Positions 21,137 through 32,451 of a stretch of 64,000 bases of DNA are shown in pieces. Location: positions 293,059 to 357,058 of the forward strand of contig JABTUJ010000001.1 in the NCBI GenBank assembly GCA_015075445.1, in the 5' to 3' direction. Positions within the stretch are counted from its first letter, which is position 1. The number at the start of each line of letters is the position of its first letter. The notes under the pieces were generated by a model. The model was not told where the DNA came from, did no database searches, and was given only the letters and a program-made list of their open reading frames with translations. The translations under genes and the position numbers were made by a program. The DNA comes from Verrucomicrobiales bacterium. GTDB taxonomy: Bacteria > Verrucomicrobiota > Verrucomicrobiia > Limisphaerales > J093.

Positions 21137-21922
21137 TCAAGGCTTGAAGTTCAGCACCACGTCGTTGGTCTGGCGCGCGGAGAACTGCCCCGCATGGCCG
21201 TCCAGGTACACCACATTTGCCTTCCCGCCCGGATGAGTCTGGCCGTGCTTGTAGCCCACGTCCCAGAAGCCATCCGCCCCCCGCCCGAGCGAGATCACGG
21301 CGGGATGGTTCAACTCGTATGACACATCGACCGTCCCCAAGGCCGTGGTGGGGCTGACGACCGCGCTCAGCTTCACCGTCCGCGGACTGGTGACGCTGGG
21401 CGGGTAACTGCTCAGCGTGTACTGGCTCATCGCATAGCTGATCTTCCAGGGATTCGAGAAGCCCGGGTAGTTCTTGTACTGCCGCCAGTGGTTCTCCTTG
21501 ATGCGCACCGGACACCGAAAGACGTTCCTGGCGAAATCACTCGTCTCGGTGGTGTTGCCCGACGCGAACTTCAGCTTCGCCACATACGGGATGAGCAGGG
21601 TCTGGAAGTTGTTCGAGTCCGCGCTGTCATAGGCGGCGTAGTACCACCAGGCGAACGGCACCTGATCGTTGTTGTCGTCCGCGTACATGAACGTCGCCAG
21701 GCCGATCTGCTTGAGGTTGTTCTTGCACAGGGCGGAGTGCGCCTGCGCCTTGGCCCGCCCCAGCGCCGGCAGGAGCATGCCGGCCAGAATGGCGATGATG
21801 GCAATCACCACCAGCAACTCGATCAGCGTGAAGGCCGTCCCCCTCCACCCGGCCGGCCGACGGCACCAGCACGCTTCACCCCGGCTTGGGAACGACCTCG
21901 GACGATGTGTGTGGGCGATCAT
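21137..21922 (-). CDS. type II secretion/pseudopilin-like secreted protein with H-X-DG C-terminal domain
   Basis: 261 residues. The prepilin motif [19 protein letters not shown], then [15 protein letters not shown], is the class III prepilin cleavage site and helix. The C-terminal [14 protein letters not shown] matches the processing-associated H-X-DG type domain common by the dozen in Planctomycetes and Verrucomicrobia. Expected to be processed by a prepilin peptidase; role unknown. ATG 21922 is chosen; a GTG at 21943 would add 7 residues. The basic leader before the helix (25-30 residues) is long for a prepilin but normal for this group. Confidence 0.86.
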   Translation of the reverse strand: MIAHTHRPRSFPSRGEACWCRRPAGWRGTAFTLIELLVVIAIIAILAGMLLPALGRAKAQAHSALCKNNLKQIGLATFMYADDNNDQVPFAWWYYAAYDSADSNNFQTLLIPYVAKLKFASGNTTETSDFARNVFRCPVRIKENHWRQYKNYPGFSNPWKISYAMSQYTLSSYPPSVTSPRTVKLSAVVSPTTALGTVDVSYELNHPAVISLGRGADGFWDVGYKHGQTHPGGKANVVYLDGHAGQFSARQTNDVVLNFKP

Positions 21923-21991
21923 CCCCGAGCATTCGCCCGCCACCCGCCCCCGTCAATCGTTCGTTCGGCCGCACAGTCCACTCGTCCACTC

Positions 21992-23071
21992 TCACTCGCA
22001 CTGCGCGTGATGCCGCAGCGCGTGGTCCGCCAGCACCAGCGCGGTCATCGCCTCGACCAGCGGCACCGCCCGCGGCAACACGCAGGGGTCGTGCCGCCCC
22101 CGCCCCTTCAGCGTCGTCTCTGCGAAGTTCACATCCACGGTGTCCTGCTCGTGCATGACCGTCGCCACCGGCTTGAAGGCCACGCGGAAATAGAGGGTCT
22201 CCCCGTTGCTGATCCCCCCCTGCACACCGCCGCTGCGATTGGTCACCGTCCGCACGCGCCCCCCCACGTTCCGAAAGGCATCATTGTGCTCGCGGCCCGT
22301 CAGCCGGATGCCCTCGAAGCCCGACCCGATGTCAAAGCCCTTGGACGCGGGCAGGCTCAGCATGGCCTTCCCGAGATCCGCCTCGAGCCGGTCGAACACC
22401 GGTTCGCCCCAGCCCGGCGGCACCCCCCGCGCAATCCCCAGCACCAGTCCGCCCACGCTGTCGCCTTCCCGGCGGCGTTGCTCGATCCGCTGGATCATGG
22501 CTTCCGCCACCGCCGCGTCCGGACACCGCACGGCGTTCGCCTCGATCGCGCTCGTCTGGACCGTCTCGGGATCCACTGCCGCTGCGAGGTCCTGCACCTG
22601 GGTTACACAGGCCAGAATCTCGACGCCAAACCGCTCGCGCAGCAGCTTCTTCGCAACCGCCCCGGCCGCCACGCGCCCCACGGTCTCCCGCGCGCTGCTC
22701 CGGCCGCCGCCCGGCCAGGCCCGATGCCCATACTTCACCTGGTAGGTGTAATCGGCATGCGAAGGCCGGAACTTGGTCGCCATCTCGCCGTACGCTTCCG
22801 AACGCGCATCTTCGTTCTTCACCCACATGGCAATGGGTGTGCCCAGCGTCAACCCCTCGAACACCCCGGACAGGATCTGCACCTGGTCACTCTCCTTGCG
22901 GGGGCTGACGAGCGAAGACTGACCAGGCCGGCGCCGGTCCAGGTCCGGCTGGACATCGGCCTCGCTCAGTGTCAGCCGCGGCGGGCACCCGTCCACCACC
23001 ACACCGACACCGCCCCCGTGGGACTCGCCCCACGTGGTGACGCGAAACAGCCGGCCGAATGTGTTCGCCAT
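21992..23071 (-). CDS. aroC: chorismate synthase
   Basis: Last step of the shikimate pathway (EPSP to chorismate), FMNH2-dependent. 359 residues, normal length. Signature blocks: [57 protein letters not shown], and [23 protein letters not shown] near the end. Catalytic His residues are present. Single-gene unit with its own promoter 8 nt upstream of ATG. Confidence 0.97.
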   Translation of the reverse strand: MANTFGRLFRVTTWGESHGGGVGVVVDGCPPRLTLSEADVQPDLDRRRPGQSSLVSPRKESDQVQILSGVFEGLTLGTPIAMWVKNEDARSEAYGEMATKFRPSHADYTYQVKYGHRAWPGGGRSSARETVGRVAAGAVAKKLLRERFGVEILACVTQVQDLAAAVDPETVQTSAIEANAVRCPDAAVAEAMIQRIEQRRREGDSVGGLVLGIARGVPPGWGEPVFDRLEADLGKAMLSLPASKGFDIGSGFEGIRLTGREHNDAFRNVGGRVRTVTNRSGGVQGGISNGETLYFRVAFKPVATVMHEQDTVDVNFAETTLKGRGRHDPCVLPRAVPLVEAMTALVLADHALRHHAQCE

Positions 23072-23079
23072 GACGGCGG

Positions 23080-23107
23080 ATTATGGGGGACGCCACCGCC
23101 GGGTCAA
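23080..23107 (-). promoter_or_regulatory. candidate leaderless promoter of aroC
   Basis: Minus strand: -35 TTGACC (23107-23102), 16-nt spacer, -10 CATAAT (23085-23080), then 8 nt to ATG 23071. This is the best consensus match of the leaderless set. Confidence 0.7.
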
Positions 23108-23140
23108 ACCCCCAGCGAGTCAGCCGATTCGAACACCCTC

Positions 23141-23220
23141 CCACCGTCGCACGGTCCCACCGTCCCACCGTCCCACCGTCCCACCGTCGCACCGTCCCAC
23201 CGTCGCACCGTCCCACCCTC
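23141..23220. repeat. 8-bp tandem repeat array, ten copies
   Basis: Ten back-to-back units of (C/G)CACCGTC, with one unit carrying CACGGTC and the last CACCCTC. It lies between the divergent aroC and xerC/D genes, 34 bp from the aroC -35 box and 70 bp before the recombinase ATG. A unit of 8 is not a multiple of 3, so it is not a coding repeat. Confidence 0.9.
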
Positions 23221-23237
23221 CCTTGTCCTCCTCCCCG

Positions 23238-23261
23238 TTGTGGTGCAGGCTTCCAGCCTGC
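23238..23261. repeat. REP-like palindrome, copy A
   Basis: TTGTGGTGCAGGCTTCCAGC begins the copy; the palindrome is GCAGGCT-TCC-AGCCTGC (23245-23261). The same unit recurs at 33016 (opposite orientation) and 55923. Confidence 0.8.
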
Positions 23262-23289
23262 TTCGTCCCGCGGACAGCGGGCACCGACC

Positions 23290-24210
23290 ATGCACGAGCT
23301 CATCGAAGATTTCCTGCAGTACCTGCGGCACGAGCGGGGCCAGGCCGAGCTGACCCAGCGCACGTACCAGGCTCAACTCGAGACCTTCGTCGTTTGGGCC
23401 AGGACGCAGGGCATCCACCACTGGCGCGAGGTCACCCTGGCGCACCTCACCGCTTTCCTCCAGCACGAGCGCACCCGCGCCCTGGCGCGCCAGCCCGAGG
23501 ACTCCACGCGCCGGATCAGTCCCGAAACCCTGCATCTCGAAATCGCTGCCCTGCGAGCCTTCTATCGCTTCTGCGAAGCCGAACACCTCCTCCCCGAGAA
23601 CGTCGCGGAGCATCTGACCCTGCCCCGCCGCTGGAAGCGCCTGCCGAAGTCCCTCACCGACGCCGAGATCACGGCTCTCCTGCAACCCGTTCCCCAGCCC
23701 ACACCCCGCGATCTCTGCGACCAGGCCGTCCTCGAACTCGCCTACGCCTCCGGCCTTCGCCTCGCCGAACTCCGCCACCTGCGTCTCGAACAACTCCATC
23801 TCGACGCCGGCTTCGTCACGGTCATCGGCAAGGGTAACAAGGAACGCGTTGTGCCCGTGGGCCGCGCCGCCGTGGCGGCCCTCCGGCGCTATCTCGACGT
23901 TGGCCGTCCCCAGCTCGTGACCGCCCGGTCGCCCGCCGCCGTCTTCCTCACCCAGCGCGGCACCCCGTTCGCCGCCGTCACGCTCTGGCTGCGCCTCAAA
24001 CAGCGCGCCCGCCGCGCCGGCCTCACTCGACCCGTGACGCCGCACATGCTGCGGCACAGTTTTGCCACCCACCTCCTCGAGCACGGCGCCGACCTTCGCG
24101 TCATCCAGGAATTGCTCGGCCACGCCGATATCTCCACCACCCAAATCTATACCCACGTGGACGCTTCCCGCCTCCGCGCCATCCACAAAAAATTCCACCC
24201 CCGCGCATAG
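23290..24210 (+). CDS. xerD: XerC/XerD-type tyrosine recombinase
   Basis: 306 residues. N-terminal SAM-like core-binding domain (FLQYLRHERGQAELTQRTY, 1-110) and catalytic domain with Arg (ASGLRLAELRHL), Lys (VIGKGNKER), HxxR (PHMLRHSFATHLLEHGADLR) and the final LLGHADISTTQIYTHV (His and nucleophile Tyr). Full catalytic set and housekeeping size, so it probably resolves chromosome dimers. XerC or XerD cannot be told apart; no dif site was sought successfully. The stop is followed by 41 bp before the next promoter. Confidence 0.9.
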   Translation: MHELIEDFLQYLRHERGQAELTQRTYQAQLETFVVWARTQGIHHWREVTLAHLTAFLQHERTRALARQPEDSTRRISPETLHLEIAALRAFYRFCEAEHLLPENVAEHLTLPRRWKRLPKSLTDAEITALLQPVPQPTPRDLCDQAVLELAYASGLRLAELRHLRLEQLHLDAGFVTVIGKGNKERVVPVGRAAVAALRRYLDVGRPQLVTARSPAAVFLTQRGTPFAAVTLWLRLKQRARRAGLTRPVTPHMLRHSFATHLLEHGADLRVIQELLGHADISTTQIYTHVDASRLRAIHKKFHPRA

Positions 24211-24251
24211 CTCCATCACTCCAAATTGTCACCGGAAATTCCACATTGGCA

Positions 24252-24280
24252 TTGACAGGCCCCTGGGGGGAGTGTAAGCG
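24252..24280 (+). promoter_or_regulatory. promoter of the HNH endonuclease gene
   Basis: -35 TTGACA (24252-24257), 17-nt spacer, -10 TAAGCG (24275-24280). ATG 24301 lies 20 nt further on, and no Shine-Dalgarno sequence is seen. Confidence 0.6.
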
Positions 24281-24300
24281 TCCGCGATTCCGTAAAACTG

Positions 24301-24924
24301 ATGCAGGCGCTTCTGGAACAACCCGTTCTTGTCTTGAACCGGCTCTGGCAGGCGGTCAACACCTGCTCAGCCCGCCGGGCATTTGCGCTGCTTTATCAAG
24401 GGCACGCGCATGTCGTATTTAACGATGGTGCCGACAATTTTTTGACCCATGATTTTGCGAGCTGGCGGGATTTTTCGCGTTTGCATCCCGAGCCGGGCAT
24501 GGTGAAGACGATTTCGCTGTCGGTGAGGATCCCCAAGGTGATTGTGCTGCTGCTCTTTGATCGCCTTCCAAAGAAGGAAGTGAAATTCACCCGTCACAAT
24601 GTTTTCGAACGTGACAGAAACACCTGCCAATACTGCGGGGAGACATTGGAGCGGACGGAGTTGAACCTTGACCATGTCCTGCCCCGCGAGCGCGGCGGGA
24701 AGACCACCTGGGAAAACATCGTGTGCTCGTGCATCCCGTGCAACACCCGCAAGGGGAACCGCCTGCCGCACGAGGCGGGAATGCGCCTCATCCGTAATCC
24801 CAAGAGGCCCCGCTGGAGGCCGTTCGTGAGTTTCTCCGTGTCGAATTATCCGCACGAAAGCTGGAAACACTTCCTCGATATTGCCTATTGGAATGTAGAG
24901 TTGGGGGAGGAGGTTTCCCGCTGA
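24301..24924 (+). CDS. HNH endonuclease family protein
   Basis: 207 residues. The C-terminal HNH domain has a structural zinc pair CQYCG (Cys109/112), LNLDHVLPRERGGKTTWENI (Asp124-His125, Asn139) and CIPCNTRKGNR (Cys144/147). The N-terminal half (VLNRLWQAVNTCSARRAFALL) is the RuvC-less segment common to this small housekeeping-like HNH group in many phyla. Function uncharacterised; nicking or DNA-repair roles are possible. Base composition is visibly lower in GC than the genes on either side, and it is followed 69 bp later by a truncated tmk. Confidence 0.88.
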   Translation: MQALLEQPVLVLNRLWQAVNTCSARRAFALLYQGHAHVVFNDGADNFLTHDFASWRDFSRLHPEPGMVKTISLSVRIPKVIVLLLFDRLPKKEVKFTRHNVFERDRNTCQYCGETLERTELNLDHVLPRERGGKTTWENIVCSCIPCNTRKGNRLPHEAGMRLIRNPKRPRWRPFVSFSVSNYPHESWKHFLDIAYWNVELGEEVSR

Positions 24925-24981
24925 CGCTCTCCCGGAGAGTTCCGGATATTTCCTGCGTTGCTCTGAGACGGGATTCATTGA

Positions 24982-27074
<2,093 letters not shown>

Positions 27075-27087
27075 CCCGACCGATGGC

Positions 27088-27513
27088 TCACCAGCCCGCC
27101 GCCCAGCGCCGGCTCGAACCGTCGCGGGGCCGGCGCCGCCACCAGCTGGCCAGGCCAGCGGACGCGCGCTTTCCTCCTCCTCCGGCGAACAGATACTCCG
27201 CCAGCTCGTTCAACAGCCTCCCGGACAGCCGCACCTTCAGGACGTTCCGTACCCAGCTCCCGCGCATCTGGTTGTCCTGCGAAAAACCCTCCAGCTCCGC
27301 GCGGAACGCCAGCCACGAATCCGTCTCCCCCAGCCGCTGGATCGCATCGAGGTCCGGCCGGAAGAACGACGGTCGCAACAGCCGGATCACCCACCGCAAC
27401 CTCCGCCCCTGCGGCGTGAGACACTCCTCCAGCATCCGCGCCGTATACCGCGCCTCCGGACACTGAAGGCGCTCACAAAACGCGACTCTGAATTTGGATG
27501 GCCAAGCCTTCAT
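27088..27513 (-). CDS. hypothetical protein
   Basis: 141 residues, uninterrupted, convergent to the broken oxidoreductase gene. No family recognised. Visible: a charged helical N-terminal half (FCERLQCPEARYTARMLEECL), a middle segment RRLRWVIRLLRPSFF, and a basic C-terminus. The frame differs from the shadow frames of its neighbour and codon third positions are GC-rich, so it is probably a real gene. Confidence 0.5.
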   Translation of the reverse strand: MKAWPSKFRVAFCERLQCPEARYTARMLEECLTPQGRRLRWVIRLLRPSFFRPDLDAIQRLGETDSWLAFRAELEGFSQDNQMRGSWVRNVLKVRLSGRLLNELAEYLFAGGGGKRASAGLASWWRRRPRDGSSRRWAAGW

Positions 27514-27628
27514 AGGACACGAAGCTGGCCCGACACCACATGATCATCAAGAACTTTTCACACGTTCTCTATATGCAGAACTACTTAGCAATCCTCGCGG
27601 GCCGGGGCGGAGCGTCGCCGCTTCCCGC

Positions 27629-27798
27629 TCAGCGCTCGTGCTGCAGGAGATCCCGCAAATCGAGGGTCGCCCAGCGCTCGGCGATCCGGCCCTTGGCAAC
27701 CCGCCAGAACACCATGCCGGTGAGGGTGATCTTCCGGCCCGACGGTGCCACGCCCTGGAACGTTCCCTGATGCGTCCCGCGCCAGGTTGCCCGCACCA
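27629..27798 (-). pseudogene. SnoaL-like ester cyclase, C-terminal fragment
   Basis: About 56 residues (VRATWRGTHQGTFQGVAPSG, RKITLTGMVFWRVAKGRIAE, RWATLDLRDLLQ) match the C-terminal half of SnoaL-fold polyketide/ester cyclases of NTF2-like shape. The N-terminal half is absent: upstream sequence in the same frame has no similarity. A remnant in the damaged tract. Confidence 0.6.
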
Positions 27799-28169
27799 TA
27801 CACCCCGATCGCCTCAGCCTACGTCCGAGGTCACCCGGGCGTATCGGGCAGGGCGTGGTGCAGCCGCGTCAGGGCCAGCCAGGCGACACCGGCCCGCGCG
27901 GCGTCCCAGCAGACGGCATGGTCGATGAAGTCGGACGCGAGTTGCACTTCGGCCGCCGCCAGGTTCTTTGATTTCTGCCAGTTGCTCGTAGTGCTCGCAC
28001 GAGCTGTTTGTTGGCCTCGGTGGTGGTGCGGCAACCGGGCTCCCGCGACGGCACCGTCCGCTCCAGGGTGACGGGCATCATGGGCGTGTTGTCGGTGCCC
28101 GTAGTAGTCAGGGGACGGACTCCTCTTCCCCCTCCGTGGGGTCGGTGACGGACTCCAGCCTCTCTCCTC
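27799..28169. other. stretch without a supportable gene
   Basis: Short open frames on both strands, none with recognisable similarity. On the minus strand a helical segment (NLAAAEVQLASDFIDHAVCW) around 27900-28000 could be a protein remnant, but I could not assign it. Confidence 0.4.
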
Positions 28170-28747
28170 TCCTCATTACAAGGGCGGCGTGTCCATTTGT
28201 GGATCCGGCGCAGGTTTCGCACGAGGCGGCGGCCAGGGTGCGCGGTTGCCCTAAGTCCTCGTCCGGTGGACTGGGCGGACCTGCCACGGCATGGGCGACG
28301 CGGAATGTCCCGGCCCGTCCCCATGTGCCGACCGGTGCGCATTGCCTCCGAGGAACATCGCCTCGGTCCAGATGCCCAAACCGGTGTTGACGTCCGGGGT
28401 CAGATTGGCGGCGTAGTGACTCTGGGGATAAGCCCAGGCCGTGGGTCCTGCCGTCCACGGCAGACCACGGTCCGGGCTCAGCAAGGCGGGGCGGCGGCTC
28501 CATGTCTTCCGCGTGGCCCGCCAGCCACCGCGAGGAGTCCGGCGCTGGTCCCTGGGGACCGACGTGCGCGGCGTAGCCAGCAATCGACACGGCCGCCGTG
28601 TAAGATAGCCAGGTAACGTCCGCGCTCGACCGGGTTCGGTGAAGGCGCCCGGCTGGCAGCGACCAGGAGGGCCAGGGCCAGGGCGGCGAGACCCGCGGCT
28701 GGCAGCAGAGCGAGCGGCATCGGTGAACGAATCAATGAGGGTTTCAT
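28170..28747 (-). pseudogene. secreted c-type cytochrome, degenerate
   Basis: Begins with a signal peptide (MKPSLIRSPMPLALLPAAGL) and PVERGRYLAILHGGRVDC, clearly related to VERGRYLA..GGCVDCH of alcohol-dehydrogenase-type cytochrome c subunits. The haem site CxxCH is lost (GRVDCW). Further on, in another frame, HYAANLTPDVNTGLGIWTE and SPMPWQV correspond to the ANLTPD..TGLG.WT and MPW blocks, and a third frame carries the end (DEDL, then LRNLRRIHKW). Several frameshifts plus loss of the haem motif favour real decay over simple sequencing errors. Confidence 0.72.
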
Positions 28748-28830
28748 GGCAATGGTTCTGCGGAAAAATCGCGGTCTTGTCGTTGCGAACCGTGTCTGGC
28801 GTCGGACAACGAGGCGTGGCGGCACCCGCT

Positions 28831-29184
28831 TCAGCCCAGCAACCGGTGTGCGAAGGCCACGAACCGGTCCCAGTGCTGAACCAGCCACCCGGTGGTCCAC
28901 AGCCCGTAGGCCACCGCCCCGCCGCCGATCAGGCCCAGCACGGCAAACCACCGCCCCTCCGCAACCTCCTCGGCCTCGAGGCGCGGGAATGCCCGGACCG
29001 CGGGCCGGTCCTGGGCCTCCCAGGCGGCGACCTCGGCGGCACGCAGAGCGCGCAGGTAGGCGCGGTTCTCCGGCCGCGGCGGTGTCCGCAAGGAAGGCGG
29101 CACCACGGGCCAGCGCTGGCCGATCAGCCCGGCAAACTCGGCGCCGGGCAACGGGCGGTGGGACAGAAGCAGGGTCGTGTTCAT
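28831..29184 (-). CDS. small single-pass membrane protein, unknown
   Basis: 117 residues, intact. Soluble N-terminal 85 residues, with an acidic/basic helical stretch (RALRAAEVAAWEAQDRPAVR), and one membrane helix near 85-103 (WFAVLGLIGGGAVAYGLWTT). No family recognised. It starts about 80 bp before the degenerate cytochrome gene and is probably its former operon partner. Confidence 0.6.
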   Translation of the reverse strand: MNTTLLLSHRPLPGAEFAGLIGQRWPVVPPSLRTPPRPENRAYLRALRAAEVAAWEAQDRPAVRAFPRLEAEEVAEGRWFAVLGLIGGGAVAYGLWTTGWLVQHWDRFVAFAHRLLG

Positions 29185-29297
29185 GGTGCGATACAAGGTT
29201 CGTCGTTCCGTGTCCGGTGTCAGACTGGCTCGCTTCTCACCCGGCCGCGGGGTTCGCCGCGCGCCGGTTTCTGAGCTAAGCTGCTCCGAACGCGTTC

Positions 29298-30850
29298 ATG
29301 AGTACTTCGACCACGCGGACGGGACAATGGACCGAAAGGTGTACCGGCCAGCCGGACCCATCGGCGCTCGATCCGCAGGCCTTCCGGCGGTTCTTCGAGC
29401 GCAGCGTCGACCGATCTGGATCCTCGATCGACACCAGCCAGGTGCTGGGATACTGGCCCGGCGGCGGTCAGGTTTCCTGAGGGGCCGACACGAAAGCCGC
29501 GCTGCTGGGTCTGCGGCCGACCCGACGTGTCGCCGCCGGTGCAGCCGGATGGCAGCCGTTCGACCGACCGGGCGGCCATCCTCACCGCCCTCGCCCGCGC
29601 GCAGGGCGGCGCCCGGTTCGAGTGGGAGTTCCAACGACGGGACGGCCGCACGGTGCCGGTCGAGGTCATCGTGACCACCACGTCCAGTGGACGACGGCGA
29701 CGTGTTCTTCGTGGTGTCGCGCGACATCCGCCAGCGCCGCGAGACCGAGACGGCCCTGGCGGAGCAGGAACAGTTACTCGCGTCGGTCACCGACCACGTC
29801 CGCGAGGCGATCTACCGCAGCGGGCCCGACCACGAGCTGATGTTCGTGAATCGCGCCTACCGGCAGTTGTTCGGTTACGCTTCGCTGGAGGCGCTCCGGC
29901 AGATCCCGCGTGAGCAGCGCTCATGCCGATCCGCACCGGCGGGCCGCGCTCCTGCAACGGCTCGCCGAGGAAGGAGGCTTCGAGAACGAGGAGGTCGAGT
30001 TCCGCCGCCGCGATGGCTCCACCTTCTGGGGCCTTGCCAACGCCGTCGTCATCCGTGATCCCCGCACCGGCCGCTCCCTCTACCACGTTGGCTCGATCAC
30101 CGACATCACCGAGCGGAAACAGGCCGCCGACGCGGTGCGTGCGCTCAACGCGACCCTCGAAGAACGCGTGGTCGAACGCACCGCCGCCCTCCAGGCCAGC
30201 GAGGCCCGCTTCCGCACCCTCGTCGAGCACGCCCCGGAAGCCATCGTCGTGTTCGATGGCGAGACCGGCCGTTTCCTCGACGCCAACGAGAAGGTCCTGA
30301 AGCTCTACGGCATCAGCCGCGAGCGGCTCCTCGAGTGCGGGCCCGCCGACGTCATCATCATCCGCCGCGCGACTGGATCGACCGCGCCCTCGCCGGCGAA
30401 ACGCCCGTCTTCGAGTGGGTGCACCGCCGCCCCAACGGCGCGCTCGTCCCCTGCGAGGTGCGGTTGGTCCGTCTGCCCGACGCCGGCCGCAGCCTCGTGC
30501 GCGGCAGCATCACCGACAACACCGAGCGCCGCCGCCGCGAGCGCATCCAGCAGGCGACCTTCGAGATCTCCGAGGCGGTGCACACCACCGAGGATCTCAG
30601 CAGCCTGTTCCGCCGCGTGCATGAGTCTGTGATGAAACGCGGCTCATAACTTCTATCTGGCCCTCCTCGACGCGGCGAGCGACATGTTCGACTTCCCGTG
30701 TGCTTCGTCGATCAGCGCGACACCAGAAGCCCGCTCCCATGCGGTTGACGTCCGGCCTCACCGGCTACGTGCGCCGCACCGGCAAGCCCACCTCGTGGAC
30801 CGCGCCTCGCCATCGAGGGGAGCCGAGGCCGGCCTGGCCCATCCTCCTCA
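29298..30850 (+). pseudogene. multi-PAS/GAF sensor protein, multiply frameshifted
   Basis: Reading across frames: FRRFFERSVD then PIWILD (first PAS), FEWEFQRRDGRTVPVEV then DVFFVVSRDIRQRRETETAL, a second PAS (REAIYRSGPDHELMFVNRAY, RRDGSTFWGLANAVVI, GSITDITERKQA), a coiled coil (LNATLEERVVERTAALQASE), a third PAS (EAIVVFDGETGRFLDANEKV, WVHRRPNGALVPCEVRL) and a GAF domain (NFYLALLDAASDMFDFP, LTSGLTGYVRRTGKP) that dissolves near 30850. At least six indels. No kinase or cyclase output follows. It would originally have been a sensory histidine kinase or similar. Confidence 0.8.
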
Positions 30851-30912
30851 GCTGAGGGGCAGGTTGCCGTCTACGCTCGAGGGAGGGCTCTCGGCGGCGG
30901 TCACAGCTGGGC

Positions 30913-31710
30913 GTGCCCTCCGCGTGCGCGGCCACCTACTCGAACAGTGTGAGCTGGCGGCGCCCCATCGCGAACGACGGCCTCGAGCAGATCATCGACG
31001 AGAACGAGGTCGCGCGGATGCTCATCGGCCTTACGAACGAGAATACCCTCGGCCCCATGATGGCCGCGCTCTCGTCGTCGCGGATGACGCAGGCCCCCTA
31101 TCTGCGCGGCTACGAGCGCCGCACCTGGGACGGCCTCGACGACAACGGCAACCCGTTTCCCTACTGGTCGACCGACGACTCGGCGCCACACCTCGCGGAC
31201 TACCTCGACGCGCTGGTGTGTAGCGGGGCGCATTCGGCCGCGACCATCGACACGGAGACCGAGCCGTGGGCCCACTACCCCTACCCGAGCCAGTCCCCAG
31301 CCTGCCGGAGCGGCGAGCTCCCCATCCAGGTCGACTGGACCGAGGCTGGCATCGAGACCCTCGCCGAGGTCCGCTGGTACATCCCGCTCGAGCGTGAGCT
31401 CGTCCTCGACTTCGAGCCGAGCCTCACGGGCCCGACCGTCATCCCGGCCGGCACCGGCCCGGGCCAGCTCGTCTTGAGCTTCGCCCCGCCGCCCAACCCA
31501 CTCGGCGCGAGCCCCCGCCCGACGGGACTGCGGGTCCAGACCTCCGGCGAGGACTGGGGCCTCTCGGGCACCTCGCCCTTCCGGCCACGCCCGAGTGCGC
31601 CGGTGACCCGCGACGGGAAAGTGGTCAACCTGCCGCGGCTTGGCTGGGCGCCGGGCATCGCCGTGCCGCCTCGTCCTGCGAAGCTGCCGCCGCGACGGCC
31701 GATCCACTGA
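30913..31710 (+). CDS. hypothetical protein
   Basis: 265 residues from GTG 30913, uninterrupted. Not recognised. Rich in Asp, Pro and Trp (DGLDDNGNPFPYWSTDDSAP, ELPIQVDWTEAGIETLAEVR), with no signal peptide and no membrane helix; the C-terminus is Pro/Arg-rich. It directly follows the point where the GAF domain becomes unreadable, so its 5' end may be truncated or fused. Style differs from nearby genes, which suggests a different origin. Confidence 0.5.
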   Translation: MPSACAATYSNSVSWRRPIANDGLEQIIDENEVARMLIGLTNENTLGPMMAALSSSRMTQAPYLRGYERRTWDGLDDNGNPFPYWSTDDSAPHLADYLDALVCSGAHSAATIDTETEPWAHYPYPSQSPACRSGELPIQVDWTEAGIETLAEVRWYIPLERELVLDFEPSLTGPTVIPAGTGPGQLVLSFAPPPNPLGASPRPTGLRVQTSGEDWGLSGTSPFRPRPSAPVTRDGKVVNLPRLGWAPGIAVPPRPAKLPPRRPIH

Positions 31711-31739
31711 GACGTGGGCGCGGGGCGCGGGGCGACAGC

Positions 31740-32132
31740 TCAGCCGACGGCCGCGCCCCGTCCTCCATCCCAGCGATACCCGCAGAAACGACAGACTTTG
31801 GCCTCGGCCTTCACGACCTCGGCGCAGTCGGGACACTTCTTGTCCGTAGGCATGGGCGCCGAGCGCGGCTTGGGATCTTTGGTCTTCCACCAGACCCCCA
31901 CCGAGAGCCCGGCAAGGCCGACCACGACCACGATGGGAATCAGCGGGTTGAAGCCGCCCCCTTTGTCCGAACTTGTCCTGTCGAACCTGAAGCCCGGTCG
32001 GCCAGCCGGTGCCGCGCCCCCGGCCGCGGGCCCGCCACCTGCCGCGGCCCCTCCCATGTTGTCCTGGGCCATGGCTCCATCGACGGATGAGAGGAACAAC
32101 AATGTGAAGAGAGCGAGGGTGGTCTTGAGCAT
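31740..32132 (-). CDS. secreted or membrane protein with C-terminal zinc ribbon
   Basis: 130 residues: signal peptide (MLKTTLALFTLLFLSSVDGAMA), Gly/Ala/Pro-rich linker, a membrane helix (FNPLIPIVVVVGLAGLSVGVWW, about 75-95) and a C-terminal zinc-ribbon (CPDCAEVVKAEAKVCRFCGY, two CxxC pairs). The ribbon is the UPF0547-like type often found at termini of membrane proteins. Function unknown. Convergent with the unknown gene ending at 31710. Confidence 0.65.
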   Translation of the reverse strand: MLKTTLALFTLLFLSSVDGAMAQDNMGGAAAGGGPAAGGAAPAGRPGFRFDRTSSDKGGGFNPLIPIVVVVGLAGLSVGVWWKTKDPKPRSAPMPTDKKCPDCAEVVKAEAKVCRFCGYRWDGGRGAAVG

Positions 32133-32451
32133 GACACCCGGTAGAGCGCCGATTCTCGCCCACGTCAACATTTGGGAGCCCCACCTAAACTGTAGGAAAT
32201 GCGATGACCATCAGCCCAGCGTCTGCCGGCCTGTCCTCGAGCTCTATCGCACGCTGATACGACCGTCTTTTCCCATTTAGATACAGACACTTCGCCACCA
32301 AATAACGCGCCTGGGCATCGAGACTCCGGCCCATCGGACACCCACCTCACATTGCGAGCAAAATGGAGCCGAGCTAAATCTCTCGTCCCCCCGAGAGTGT
32401 CCCGCCGTCAGTCAGGCGGCCCGAGCCAACACCCCAAACAGGAGCCCATGC
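32133..32451. other. intergenic region with no recognised element
   Basis: 319 bp between divergent genes. Composition is less GC-rich than the surroundings. I see no tRNA, clear promoter pair or hairpin with a T-tail; an AGGAG sequence lies about 9 nt before ATG 32452. Confidence 0.4.

Noticed and set aside
21952..21957. TTGACG upstream of the pseudopilin gene as part of the leaderless set
   Set aside because: No acceptable -10 at 16-18 nt; excluded from the pattern.
23141..23220. CRISPR-like array
   Set aside because: Units are 8 bp and contiguous with no spacers, so it is a minisatellite.
27831..28034. Possible HEPN-like helix (NLAAAEVQLASDFIDHAVCW)
   Set aside because: No Rx4-6H motif and no partner nucleotidyltransferase gene; the similarity is to generic helical composition.
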